A DNA stretch of 64,000 nt, from positions 813,347 through 877,346 of the forward strand of contig DASXZP010000036.1 of the NCBI GenBank assembly GCA_036501825.1. Direction: 5' to 3'. Both the position numbers and the translations under genes were made by a program. The DNA comes from JAFECT01 sp036501825 (GTDB lineage: Bacteria; Pseudomonadota; Alphaproteobacteria; Caulobacterales; Caulobacteraceae). This document shows, piece by piece, positions 33,397 to 43,943 of this stretch. Position 1 is the first letter of the stretch; each line of letters begins with the position of its first letter. Under the pieces are notes generated by a model. It saw only the letters and a program-made list of their open reading frames with translations, made no database searches and was not told where the DNA came from.

Positions 33397-34481
33397 GCGG
33401 CCAGGTCCGTCGACTGGCGGCGCATGCGCCAGAAGCGCAGGGTGCGCATGGCGGTTTCGCGCGGCAGTTCGCCGTAGAGCCGCCCGTACTCCTGGGCGCG
33501 ACCGAGCGCATCCGAACCGTGGCCGAGCAGGACCACCGCATAGGTGAGGAACAGCGCCTTATCCAGGTCCGCCGCCTTGCAGACGATGGCCAGGCCGTCG
33601 AGCTGTTTCGATTCGACGATGCGCTTGGCGGTGAAGAAATCGATGTCGGCAAGCTGCGCCAGCGCCACCAGCACGTGGGTCATGCCGCCTGAGCGCAGGA
33701 AGCGCGCCAGCACCGTGGGCGTCAGTTCGCCCGCCGCGCGCAGCTCGGAGATATAGGCCTCGGCCTGATTGTAGTCCGGCGGCAGGGCGCCGTCCTTGGA
33801 CGCGACGCGGTTGCGGCCCGCGGCCAGGGCCTGCTCCAGCAGCGCGGGGTCGAGCCTGGCGTTTTCTTCCAGGATGCGCTGGCGCAGCTGCAGCTCGACG
33901 ACGAAGTACATCTCGTTCAGCAGGTCCGCGGGCAGATTGGCGCGGCCGACCACGGCTTCGTGCAGCGCCGGATTGGCCTGGGCGCGTTCGACCGCTGCTT
34001 CCGAGGCGCCGCGCGACAGCTTGGCGCCGTCGTTGCGCAGAAGCACGTTTAAGGTGTCATCGTCGCCGCGATCGACGATCACGTCGGCGATCGCTTCGGG
34101 CACATCGGCGCGTTCGGAGACGGCGCGCAGGTGGTCCTGACCCTTGGTCTTGACCACGTGCAGCAGGTCGCTCTCGCTCAGCACCGGCGAGCGCTTCAGG
34201 ATCGGCCCCGCTACGTCGGCGGTGTCGTTGGCCAGGGTGAAGATCAGCCGCCGCGGCGCCACCGACGCGTCGGCAAAGCGGGCGGACAGGGCGGCGCGCA
34301 CCGCCTCTTCCATCTCGCTCGACAGTTGGGTCAGCACGGCGTCGAACAGCGCCATCTCGGCCGGGCTGGTCGCCGGTTGGCCGAAGTACATGTTGGTCAG
34401 TTCGCGCAGCAGCTCGCGGCGCTTGGCGCTCGATGGCTCCTGGGCGAGGGAGATCAGATCGTGAAGGCGCGAGGAACTCAT
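33393..34481 (-). CDS. DUF2336 family protein (second member)
   Basis: 362 residues from ATG at 34481 (MSSSRLHDLISLAQEP). Helical repeats typical of DUF2336: FADASVAPRRLIFTLANDTADVAGPILKRSPVLSESDLL, VLLRNDGAKLSRGASEAAVERA, and a C-terminal RTLRFWRMRR. It lies seven bases after the Pro/Ala-rich exported protein gene and is very likely co-transcribed with it and possibly the ABC transporter genes further upstream. Role unknown. Confidence 0.82.
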   Translation of the reverse strand: MSSSRLHDLISLAQEPSSAKRRELLRELTNMYFGQPATSPAEMALFDAVLTQLSSEMEEAVRAALSARFADASVAPRRLIFTLANDTADVAGPILKRSPVLSESDLLHVVKTKGQDHLRAVSERADVPEAIADVIVDRGDDDTLNVLLRNDGAKLSRGASEAAVERAQANPALHEAVVGRANLPADLLNEMYFVVELQLRQRILEENARLDPALLEQALAAGRNRVASKDGALPPDYNQAEAYISELRAAGELTPTVLARFLRSGGMTHVLVALAQLADIDFFTAKRIVESKQLDGLAIVCKAADLDKALFLTYAVVLLGHGSDALGRAQEYGRLYGELPRETAMRTLRFWRMRRQSTDLAA

Positions 34482-34488
34482 GGGCGTA

Positions 34489-35052
34489 TCAGCCGGCTCC
34501 GCCGTCGCTGTCACCGTCGTCGTCATCGGCGTCGTCGTGGTGCGACCGCTCCGCGTCGTCCTTGGCCTGCTTGCTCGCCTTGTTCGCCTTGTCGACGTCG
34601 CCGACGGGCAGGTGGTCGAGATAGACCGGCGCGGGGATGGCGATGTGATCGGGTTGTTCGCCGTAGTCGCGGGCCAGCGAATAGCGGCGTGCGCGATCCT
34701 GGATGGCCGGCGCGGCGGATGCGACCACCGCGACCGCAGGCGTCGCGGCGCTGGCGGCGGCGACCGGCACAGGCGGCGGCGCGTCGTAGATGGACGTCGG
34801 TGTGAAGGTCTGGGGCGTGAAGGTCTGGGGCGCAAAGGTCTGGGGCGGCGCGGCGACCGCGACCACAGGCTCGGGTGCGACACCTTGTGCAGCGGGCTCG
34901 GGCGCGGCTTGCGGCGCCATGACCGGCGTGGCCGGTTGCGGATGCGACTTGCCGGGCCAGTCGAGGTACTTCACCGGCGTCTGTGCGTCGGCGGCGCCCG
35001 AGGTGGTGAACACCCAGAGAAGCGCAGAGAAGATGACAAAAAGCGCGCGCAT
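34489..35052 (-). CDS. Exported Pro/Ala-rich protein with Asp/His-rich tail
   Basis: 187 residues. Signal peptide MRALFVIFSALLWVFTTSGAADA, then a low-complexity Pro/Ala/Gln stretch with three PQTF(A/T) repeats encoded by 15-bp tandem DNA units (34803-34847), a more ordered part (RYSLARDYGEQPDHIAIPAPVYLDHLP) and a C-terminus SHHDDADDDDGDSDGG that could bind divalent metal. No family recognised. 46 bp after the ABC permease stop and seven bases before the DUF2336 start. Confidence 0.65.
   Translation of the reverse strand: MRALFVIFSALLWVFTTSGAADAQTPVKYLDWPGKSHPQPATPVMAPQAAPEPAAQGVAPEPVVAVAAPPQTFAPQTFTPQTFTPTSIYDAPPPVPVAAASAATPAVAVVASAAPAIQDRARRYSLARDYGEQPDHIAIPAPVYLDHLPVGDVDKANKASKQAKDDAERSHHDDADDDDGDSDGGAG
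34803..34847. repeat. Three 15-bp tandem repeats inside the Pro/Ala-rich gene
   Basis: Units TGAAGGTCTGGGGCG (34803-34817), an identical copy (34818-34832) and CAAAGGTCTGGGGCG (34833-34847). Length changes would stay in frame and vary the number of PQTF repeats. Confidence 0.85.
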
Positions 35053-35098
35053 GGCCGGCCATCCCCGAAACTCGTCTGCGCAGAGTAAGAAATCCGGC

Positions 35099-35884
35099 TT
35101 AACCGGGGCCTAACGCGGTGCGTTTTCCCCAACGCTGCAAAGCTTTCCTCTCGAATATGCTGAGCAATAGGTTAAGGGCGAGCGCCATCGCTACCAGCAC
35201 AACCAAGGCTGCGATCATGTCGGCGATCTGCAGCCGGTGCTGCGCCTCGACGATGCGCCATGCCAGGCCTTGGGTCTGGCCGGAACCGGCGACGAACTCC
35301 GCCACCACCGCGCCGACGATGGAAAGGCCGAGGCCTACGCGGTGCCCCTCGATGACGAAGGGGATGGATGAGGGCAGGCGCAGCTTGAACAGCCGTTGCA
35401 GGGGCGTGGCCTGATAGAGGTCGAAGAGCCGCTCCAGATCCGGGTCCGCGGATTTGAGCCCGGTCAGCACCCCCGAGAAGATCGGGAAGAAGGCGATGAT
35501 CGCCGCCAGCCCCACGACGGCCCGCATGGCATGGTCGAGGCCGGCCCACACCTGGAAGAGCGGCGCGAGCGCCATCACCGGCGTCACCTGCAGGGTCAAG
35601 GCGATCGGCCGCACCGCCCGCTCGAACAGACCGTTGAGCGCCGACCCGAGCGCGAAGGCGCAGGCGGTCGCACTGGCGAACACGAGCGCCAGCAGCGCCA
35701 TGACGAAGGTGTTCCAGGCGGATTGCAGCAGCACGGGCCAGCGCGCGATCAGCGCGGCGACCACGTCGGTCGGCTTGGGCAGGAAAAAGGCCGGCACGTC
35801 GAAGGCCGTGCAGGCGGCCTGCCACAGTCCCAGCAGCACCGCGATCAGCACCAGGGGTGCGGCGATGTCGATCAGGCGCCTCAT
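35099..35884 (-). CDS. ABC transporter permease (SsuC/TauC/ThiX type)
   Basis: 261 residues from ATG at 35884, which overlaps the ATPase stop (ATGA). About six membrane helices are visible (for example residues 6-26, 62-90, 96-140). The EAA loop region FDLYQATPLQRLFKLRLPSSIPFVIEGHRVGLGLSIVGAVVAEF is clear. It would form the channel of the transporter with the two upstream genes. The nitrate/sulfonate/thiamine-precursor class is sure; the substrate is not. Confidence 0.9.
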   Translation of the reverse strand: MRRLIDIAAPLVLIAVLLGLWQAACTAFDVPAFFLPKPTDVVAALIARWPVLLQSAWNTFVMALLALVFASATACAFALGSALNGLFERAVRPIALTLQVTPVMALAPLFQVWAGLDHAMRAVVGLAAIIAFFPIFSGVLTGLKSADPDLERLFDLYQATPLQRLFKLRLPSSIPFVIEGHRVGLGLSIVGAVVAEFVAGSGQTQGLAWRIVEAQHRLQIADMIAALVVLVAMALALNLLLSIFERKALQRWGKRTALGPG

Positions 35885-36633
35885 GCGGCGTGACCCATGG
35901 CGCCGGCGAGCGCGTGGGCGATGGCTTCGGCCGTCTCGCGAAAGTCGGGGGTCGCGCGAAAGCCGGGCGGGCGTGGGATTGGGCCGCGCGTGTCGATCTC
36001 GGCGGCGGTGCGGCCGGGGCCTGGGGTCATGACCACCACGCGTTCGGCGAGGTAGGCGGCTTCTTCCACGTCGTGGGTGACGAACAGGATGGCGGGCTTC
36101 GACTGCGACCACAGCCGGTGCACATCCTCGATCAGGCCGCGCCGCGTGACGCTGTCGAGCGCGGCGAACGGCTCGTCGAGCAACAGCAGCTTCGGCTCGG
36201 TGACGATGGCGCGGGTGAGCGACACGCGCATGGCCATGCCGCCGGAAAGCTGGTCGGGCCGCGCATCGCCCACATCGCCCAGACCGACACGCGCGAGCGC
36301 AACTTTCGCCCGTTCACACCGCTCGTGCTCAGCCACGCCGGCGAGATCAAGGGGCAGGGCGACGTTGGTCAGGGCGCTCGCCCAGGGGATCAGCGTCGGC
36401 GCCTGGAACACCAGCGAGGTTTCGCCCCGCGCCAGGTGGCGCGACACGGTTCCGCGGGTCGGCTGCTCAAGGCCGGCGAACAGGCGCAACGCCGTCGATT
36501 TGCCGCAGCCGGAGGGTCCGGTCAGGGCAACGATCTCGCCCGGCTTCAGGGAAAGCGAGAACGGACCGAGCGCACGGCCGCGGCGGGGATAGTCGACCTC
36601 GGCGTCGGTGAGCGCGGCGAGGGGTTCGGCCAT
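35881..36633 (-). CDS. ABC transporter ATP-binding protein (SsuB/ThiZ type)
   Basis: 250 residues. Walker A TGPSGCGKSTALRLFAGLE, signature LSGGMAMRVSLTRAI, Walker B LLLLDEPFAALD and the switch histidine in FVTHDVEEA are all intact. It energises uptake with the adjoining permease and binding protein. The C-terminus is shorter than in SsuB but complete. Second gene of the operon, starting 10 bases after the binding-protein stop. Confidence 0.92.
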   Translation of the reverse strand: MAEPLAALTDAEVDYPRRGRALGPFSLSLKPGEIVALTGPSGCGKSTALRLFAGLEQPTRGTVSRHLARGETSLVFQAPTLIPWASALTNVALPLDLAGVAEHERCERAKVALARVGLGDVGDARPDQLSGGMAMRVSLTRAIVTEPKLLLLDEPFAALDSVTRRGLIEDVHRLWSQSKPAILFVTHDVEEAAYLAERVVVMTPGPGRTAAEIDTRGPIPRPPGFRATPDFRETAEAIAHALAGAMGHAA

Positions 36634-36643
36634 CGCGTCCGCG

Positions 36644-37627
36644 TCAGGCCTTCACGCGCGGCAGGAACTGCAGCGTGTAGGCGCTGCGGTAGTCGAGCGA
36701 CTTGGGGAACAGGCCCTGCTGTGTCGTCGCTGTGAAGAAGTCGGCCCAGCGCGCATTGGTCATCACGCCGACACCCTGGGTCTTTGCGTCGCCGCCTTCG
36801 ACGATGCCGTAGGCGCTCATCTTCTGCCGCGCCTGATCGATCAGATCCTGAGTCATTTCCTTGTTGTCGCGCAGGATGAGCCGGTTCGCCGGCGTTGGAT
36901 CGCCGTTCAGATATGATTTCCAACCCGCGGCCGAGGCATCGATGAAGGCCTGCACCATTTGCGGCTTCCCCTTCATCAGCCGATCCGGCGCCAGCGCCAT
37001 GCAGGCGTAGGACATGTAGCCCTCGTCGGCGAGCAGGAAGACCTTTGGCTTCACGCCCGTCGCCTTCTCGATCGTATAGGGCTCGCTGGTGAGATAGCCC
37101 TCCTGCGCCGCGCGCTGGTCGACCAGGAACGGCGCGTCGCTGTTGTTGTAGCTGCGCACCTGGTCGTCGGTGAATCCGTACTTGGCCTTCAGCCACGGCC
37201 AGAACGTGTCGCGCGCCTCCGCCGCGATGAGGATCGGATGACCCTTCAGGTCCGCCAGGGTTTTGATTGCAGGATCGTCGTGGGCAATGATCACCTGCGG
37301 GTTCTTCTGGAAGAAGGCGGCGACGGCCTTCACCGGCGCCTTTTCGTTGGCCAGCGTGAACACGGTAAAGCCGTCGGAGCCGATGCCCATCTCGATGGCG
37401 CCCGAGGCGATCAACTGAGCGACGCTCGCGTTCGGTCCGCCCTGGACGATCTCGACCGTCAGGCCGCGCTTCGAATATTCGCCGGTGGCCAGCGCCTGGT
37501 AGAAGCCGCCGTGCTCGGCCTGGGCCCGCCAGTCGGTGGCGAAGCGGATGTCGGGGCGGGCTTTGTGACTGCAGGCGGCGACCGCCGCAGCGGCGGGCAA
37601 CAGCCCCAACAAGGTTCGCCGATCCAT
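36644..37627 (-). CDS. NMT1/THI5-like ABC substrate-binding lipoprotein
   Basis: 327 residues. The N-terminus MDRRTLLGLLPAAAAVAACSHKA joins a paired arginine with a lipobox (VAAC), so it is probably a lipoprotein at the outer face of the inner membrane. The periplasmic fold begins FATDWRAQAEHGGFYQALATGEYSKRGL, the NMT1/THI5 signature used for pyrimidine (HMP)-type thiamine precursors, also found in nitrate and sulfonate binders. I find no thi-box in the leader, so thiamine-precursor uptake is only one possibility. First gene of a three-gene transporter operon. Confidence 0.85.
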   Translation of the reverse strand: MDRRTLLGLLPAAAAVAACSHKARPDIRFATDWRAQAEHGGFYQALATGEYSKRGLTVEIVQGGPNASVAQLIASGAIEMGIGSDGFTVFTLANEKAPVKAVAAFFQKNPQVIIAHDDPAIKTLADLKGHPILIAAEARDTFWPWLKAKYGFTDDQVRSYNNSDAPFLVDQRAAQEGYLTSEPYTIEKATGVKPKVFLLADEGYMSYACMALAPDRLMKGKPQMVQAFIDASAAGWKSYLNGDPTPANRLILRDNKEMTQDLIDQARQKMSAYGIVEGGDAKTQGVGVMTNARWADFFTATTQQGLFPKSLDYRSAYTLQFLPRVKA

Positions 37628-38039
37628 GCCCGCCCCCTTCGAAGTCCGCGGAACCTAGGGTGCGCCTATGCGCGAGGGAAGGGATTGGACGCAAAATGGA
37701 GCGAGGGGCCAACGCCGGGGCGAACCCGCAACGCTGACCCCTCACCATGAGGTCCGGGCTGGACCCCAGGCCTAAGGGTGGGGGTGCTTCGCCGGTTTCC
37801 CGGCTCGGCTTCCTTCGTCGCGGTTCGCCTAGTCGGGGGTGAGCCCTTTCGGCCGCAACCTCGGCGGTCTCGCCCGCTTGAACGCCCTGGTTTCCCTTGG
37901 CTTTCCGCGCCGCGATGTCCCTCGGCCAGCAAACGTTCCGCCCAAACGCGGACGCTGACAACGGGCGCCGGCCGGGCCTCGGTGGACGGTTTGTGGAAAA
38001 GCGGTGCGCGGGCGGGGCGAGCGCGACGAATAGCGTCGT
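37628..38039. other. 412-bp structured intergenic region upstream of the ABC operon
   Basis: No convincing gene. On the minus strand, in the leader of the transporter operon, it contains several compact hairpins: GCCGG-GAAA-CCGGC (a GNRA tetraloop), GGCG-AGAC-CGCC, GGTCC-AGCCC-GGACC and CCTCA-TGG-TGAGG. Open frames crossing it are low-complexity Arg/Pro/Gly shadows. It could be a structured leader RNA, a separate ncRNA or a decayed element. I could not match it to TPP, cobalamin, RNase P, SRP or tmRNA signatures. Confidence 0.45.
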
Positions 38040-38540
38040 TCAATCAGACGGCTTGCGTCGTCCCCAGCTTTTGCGAGGGTGGACGCCGCGCTCTTTCGAG
38101 AGGCGGGGGTCGGCGTAGTCGATGGCGTCGTCGGGGTCGGCCAGGTCGGCTTCGTTCAGGGTCTGGCCGCGCAGGGAAACGCCCGCCTCGTGCACGCTTT
38201 CCGGGTTGCCGCTGATCAAAGGGTGCCAATCCGCCAGGGGCCGGCCCTCGTGCAGGCGGCGGTAGGCGCAACTCTTGGGCATCCACTCCAGGTCGTCGAT
38301 GTTATGGGGCGTCAGCTTGATGCAGTCGGGGACGTGCTTTTTGCGGTTTTCGTAATCACTGCAGCGGCATAGTTCGTTGTCGTAGAGCCGGCAGGAGACC
38401 CGGGTCGGGATGATTTCGCCGGTGTCGTCGTCCTCGAAACGGATCAGGCAGCACAGGCCGCAGCCGTCGCACAGGCTCTCCCACTCCTTTACGGTCATCT
38501 GTTCCAGGCGTTTGGTTTCCCAGAACGGCTTCTTGGCCAT
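38040..38540 (-). CDS. YcgN/UPF0260 cysteine-cluster protein
   Basis: 166 residues from ATG at 38540 (MAKKPFWETKRLEQMT), the usual family start. The cysteine clusters CDGCGLCC, SCRLYDNELCRCSDY and PDCIKL followed by KSCAYRRL match UPF0260 (YcgN). They may bind zinc or an iron-sulfur cluster; function is unknown. Divergent from the PBP gene, with only 24 bp between the two starts. Confidence 0.9.
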   Translation of the reverse strand: MAKKPFWETKRLEQMTVKEWESLCDGCGLCCLIRFEDDDTGEIIPTRVSCRLYDNELCRCSDYENRKKHVPDCIKLTPHNIDDLEWMPKSCAYRRLHEGRPLADWHPLISGNPESVHEAGVSLRGQTLNEADLADPDDAIDYADPRLSKERGVHPRKSWGRRKPSD

Positions 38541-38564
38541 GCAACAGGCGTCCTCGAACAGATC

Positions 38565-40597
38565 ATGAGCGGGCCCGGCCACAACCCCGATGAGGGCTTA
38601 GAGGGTCCTTCGGACGGTTCCGAGCCGGAAACCTTCCGGGCCGATCTTTTGCACCAGCGCGACCGGCGTCTCAACGGCTTCCGGCGCGGGCTGATCGCCG
38701 CGGGCGTGGCGGCGGCGATGCTGGCAATCGTCGGATCGGCCGCCGCATGGCGCTGGTATTTCGGCGATCTGCCGCAGATTCCGCCCACCGGCCAACTGGC
38801 GAGCCTCGGCCACGCGCCGGGGATGACCTTCATCGACATGGACGGGCGCGTGTTGGCTACCCGCGGCGCCAAGTACGGCGCGCCGGTGCGGCTGAAGGAC
38901 CTCCCGCCTTATGTGCCGCTAGCGTTCCTGGCGGCCGAGGATCGCCGCTTTCACGACCACGGGGCGGTGGATCTCTGGGGCATCACGCGTGCGTTTGCCG
39001 CCAACTTCGGCGCCGGCCATACCGTCGAGGGCGGATCGACCCTGGACCAGCAGCTTGCGCGCAACCTGTTTCTCAGCCCGCAACGCACGCTGAAGCGCAA
39101 GCTGCAGGAGATCGTGCTCGCCTACCAACTGGAAAACCGTCTCGGCAAGGACGGCATTCTCCAGCTCTATCTCAACCGCGTCTATCTCGGTGAGAACGCG
39201 TTCGGCATCGACGCGGCGTCGCGGGCCTATTTCGGCAAGCCGGCGTCGCAACTCACGCTGACCGAAGCCGCGGTGCTTGCGGGCTTGCCCAAGGCGCCGT
39301 CGAAACTCGGACCGATGCACGACGAAGCTGCAGCGTTGAAGCGCGGACGCCTGGTGCTCGACCGCATGCGCCGTGAAGGCTGGATCAATCTTGCTGACGA
39401 ACGCACCGCGGCGCAGGCGCCGGTGACGCTGGCGCAACACGAACCGGAGGGCGACCTCGGCTGGGCCTACGATCTGGCCGCCGCCCAAGCGCGCTCAGAC
39501 GCAGGGACACAGGGCGGCGATCTCATCGTGCGCATCACCATCGATCCCTCGCTGCAGAAGGAAGCGGCGGGTGTGGTGCGCGACGCGCTCTCCGGCGAAG
39601 GGCGGCGAGTCGGGGCGAGTCAGGCGGCGGTGGTGCTGCTGGCGCCCGACGGCGCCGTGCGCGTGCTGATCGGCGGCAAGGATCACGACGACAGTCCGTT
39701 CAATCGCGCGGTGCAGGCGCGCCGCCAGCCTGGCTCTTCGTTCAAGCCCTTCGTCTGGGCGGCGGCCCTGGAAGGCGGCGACAAGCCGACCGACTTCCGC
39801 TCGACCCAGCGCATCGCGTTCGGACCGTGGAGCCCCAACGATCACGCCAGCGCCGCGTCGCTGACCCTGGCCGACGCGCTGGCGCAATCCAGCAACAACG
39901 TCTCGGTGCGCCTGACCAGCGAGACCGGAGCGGCGAAGGTCGCCGCTTTGGCCGAACGTTTCGGCGTTGGCGGATTGCCGGAAAAGCCGGGTCTGTCGCT
40001 GGCGCTCGGCGCCTATGAGGTGACGCCCCTCGAATTGACCGGCGCCTATCAGGTGTTCCAGTCGGGCGGGCGTCTGATCCGGCCCTATCTCGTCGCGGAG
40101 GTGGCCAAGTCCGACGGGACTGTTCTATATCGCCGCCCCGAACTGGCGTCGCTGCAGGTGTACGACGCAGGGAAGTCGCGTGAGATGGTTTTGATGATGC
40201 AGGGCGTGATTCAGCGCGGCACCGGCCGCAGGGCCAAGCTCGATCGTCCCGCCGCCGGCAAGACCGGCACGACGCAGGAGAACAAGGACGCCTGGTTCGT
40301 GGGCTTTACGCCGGACTGGGCTGCGGGCGTGTGGGTCGGCAACGACGACAGCCGCCCGATGAAGGGCGTGGCCGGCGGCGACCTCCCGGCGGAAATCTGG
40401 CGGCGCGTAATGGTGCTGGCCCACCAGGGCCTGCCGGTGCGCGACTTCGCGGCGCCGGACAAGCCCGGTGAGCCGCAAAAGGATGCGGGCGGCGGCGAGT
40501 CGGTGGTGTTCGCCGACCGCTCGGCCTTCTACGAAACCCTGGCGTCGGAGTTTGCGCGCGACGCGGCGGAAACCGGATCGCAGCCCGGATCTCAACC

Positions 40598-40601
<4 letters not shown>
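38565..40601 (+). CDS. Class A penicillin-binding protein (bifunctional transglycosylase/transpeptidase)
   Basis: 678 residues. A cytoplasmic tail and one membrane helix (~42-62) lead to GT51 with Glu125 in AAEDRRFHDHG; the second GT motif reads GGSTLDQQLARNLFL where GGSTITQQ is usual. The transpeptidase has Ser391 in PGSSFKPF, the SSN motif and KTG in AGKTGTTQ. It polymerises and cross-links peptidoglycan in the periplasm; length and motif spacing are nearest to PBP1A/1C. The stop overlaps the start of an ABC-F gene (ATGA). Confidence 0.92.
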
Positions 40602-42394
<1,793 letters not shown>

Positions 42395-42502
42395 GTGACA
42401 AATTTACCACAGAACCACTTGCGTCCGGCGCTAAATCCCTTACTTGCCTGAGGCCTTCAGCGGTCCGTGATCGCTATTCTTCCCTCCTAGCCTGAGAGAC
42501 GC

Positions 42503-43441
42503 GTGGCGCAGGACCCCTACAGTGAACTGGGCGTCGCCAAGGGTGCGAGCCAGGCCGAGATCAAAAAGGCCTTCCACAAGCTCGCCAAAGAGCTGCACCC
42601 CGACCGCAACCCCGGCGACAAGTCGAGCGAGGAGCGGTTCAAGCGCGTCTCCGCCGCCTTTGACTTCCTGAGCGACGAGGACCAGCGCAAGCGCTTCGAC
42701 CGCGGCGAGATCGACGCCGACGGACGCGAGACCTTCCGCGGCTTCGGCGGCGGCCGGCGCAGCGCCGGCCCCGGTCAGTCCGGCTTCGGCGGCCAGAACG
42801 CCGGCTTCTCATCGCAAGGCTTCGACCCGGCGGATCTGGAGGACATCTTCTCGGTGTTCGGCGGCCTGGGCGGCCGCGGCCGCGCGCAGCAGCCTCCGCC
42901 TCCGCCGCAGGGCGTCGACGTGCGCGCCAAGCTCGACATCGACCTCGAGGACACCATCGAAGGGGCCACCAAGCGGATCGGCTTCAGCGACGGCCGCACC
43001 CTGGACGTTACCATTCCCAAGGGCGCCTCGGACGGCCAGACCCTGCGACTGAAGGGCCAGGGCCAGCAGGGCCGCGGCGGGGCCTTCGGCGACGCCCTGA
43101 TCGAGCTGAAGGTGCGGCCGCACCCGGTGTTCAAACGCGAAGGCGCCAGCGCCGACCTGACCATGGACCTGCCGGTCTCGGTTCCCGACGCCGTGCTGGG
43201 CGGCAAGGTCGAGGCGCCGACGCCGGACGGGACTGTGTCGCTGAACGTGCCCAAGGGCTCCAATTCCGGCGCGACCCTGCGGCTCAAGGGCAAGGGCGCG
43301 GTCGATCCCAAGACCGGCAAGCGCGGCGACCTGATGGCGCGGCTGATGGTGACGCTGCCGGACAAGCCCGACGCCGAGCTGGAAAAGTTCGCCGAGGCCT
43401 GGCGGAAGGACCGCCCCTATACGCCGCGCCGCAAGGGCTGA
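42503..43441 (+). CDS. DnaJ-class co-chaperone, CbpA-like (no zinc finger)
   Basis: 312 residues from GTG. The J domain has HPD at 32-34 (KELHPDRNPGDKSSEERF), then a Gly/Phe-rich linker (~75-135), and C-terminal substrate domains (VDVRAKLDIDLEDTIEGATKRI, VTIPKGASDGQTLRLKGQG, RPHPVFKREG). There are no CxxCxGxG repeats, so it is a CbpA/type II J-protein that delivers clients to DnaK. No dnaK is nearby. Confidence 0.92.
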   Translation: MAQDPYSELGVAKGASQAEIKKAFHKLAKELHPDRNPGDKSSEERFKRVSAAFDFLSDEDQRKRFDRGEIDADGRETFRGFGGGRRSAGPGQSGFGGQNAGFSSQGFDPADLEDIFSVFGGLGGRGRAQQPPPPPQGVDVRAKLDIDLEDTIEGATKRIGFSDGRTLDVTIPKGASDGQTLRLKGQGQQGRGGAFGDALIELKVRPHPVFKREGASADLTMDLPVSVPDAVLGGKVEAPTPDGTVSLNVPKGSNSGATLRLKGKGAVDPKTGKRGDLMARLMVTLPDKPDAELEKFAEAWRKDRPYTPRRKG

Positions 43442-43513
43442 AACCCTGGCCGGAACAGCTTATACCCACGCCCGTTCAGTCCCCGTTCAGGGGCCCGCGG
43501 TAGTGTGCCAGCG

Positions 43514-43942
43514 ATGAGACGTGTCCTTGCCGTTCTGGCCGCCGGCCTCCTGAGCCTCGCTCCGGTCGCCGCCATGGCCCAGCATCGCCCGCCGCACGGC
43601 GGCAGCGGCGGACGTCCGCATGGCCCGATGGAACGGCCCATGCCCCAGCACATCCCCGGCGGTCCGGTCGGCGGCCCACGCTATCCCGGCTATCCGCGTC
43701 CGGGCGGCGTGGTGGTGGGGCGCGGGGGCGGTCCCTACGCCCGGCCGGTCGGGCGGATGCCGCTCGACGGGGTGATCAGCCAGATGCATCGTAGATTCCC
43801 CGGCGGACGCATGCTCGACGCGGGTATCGAGAACCGCGGCGGACGCGAGGTCTATCGCGTGCGCTGGGCGACCGGCGACGGCCGCCGCGTGGACTATCTG
43901 GTGGACGCCCAGACCGGCGCCATCGTCGGCGTGGAGGACTGA
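43514..43942 (+). CDS. Exported PepSY-domain protein
   Basis: 142 residues from ATG at 43514 (a GTG at 43505 would add MPA). Signal peptide RVLAVLAAGLLSLAPVAAMA; a Gly/Pro/His-rich linker (~26-80); then a PepSY domain (DGVISQMHRRFPGGRMLDAGIENRGGREVYRVRWATGDGRRVDYLVDAQTGAIVG). PepSY proteins often sit beside a response regulator and kinase, as here, and may modulate the sensor in the periplasm. Its stop is one base before the regulator start. Confidence 0.85.
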   Translation: MRRVLAVLAAGLLSLAPVAAMAQHRPPHGGSGGRPHGPMERPMPQHIPGGPVGGPRYPGYPRPGGVVVGRGGGPYARPVGRMPLDGVISQMHRRFPGGRMLDAGIENRGGREVYRVRWATGDGRRVDYLVDAQTGAIVGVED

Positions 43943-43943
43943 C

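Noticed and set aside
34803..34847. CRISPR-like repeat
   Set aside because: The units are contiguous without spacers, inside a coding frame, and no cas genes are present in the window.
36546..37961. A 471-residue minus-strand frame overlapping the substrate-binding gene
   Set aside because: Its second half reads the binding-protein gene in the wrong frame; its first half crosses the structured gap and is low-complexity. I treat the gap as non-coding.
37628..38039. TPP, cobalamin, RNase P, SRP or tmRNA identity for the structured gap
   Set aside because: I looked for CTGAGA plus ACCTGAT (TPP), the B12 box, GAGGAAAGTCC (RNase P), GGAAGGAAGCAGCC-like (SRP) and a T-arm with a tag frame (tmRNA). 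None was found on either strand.
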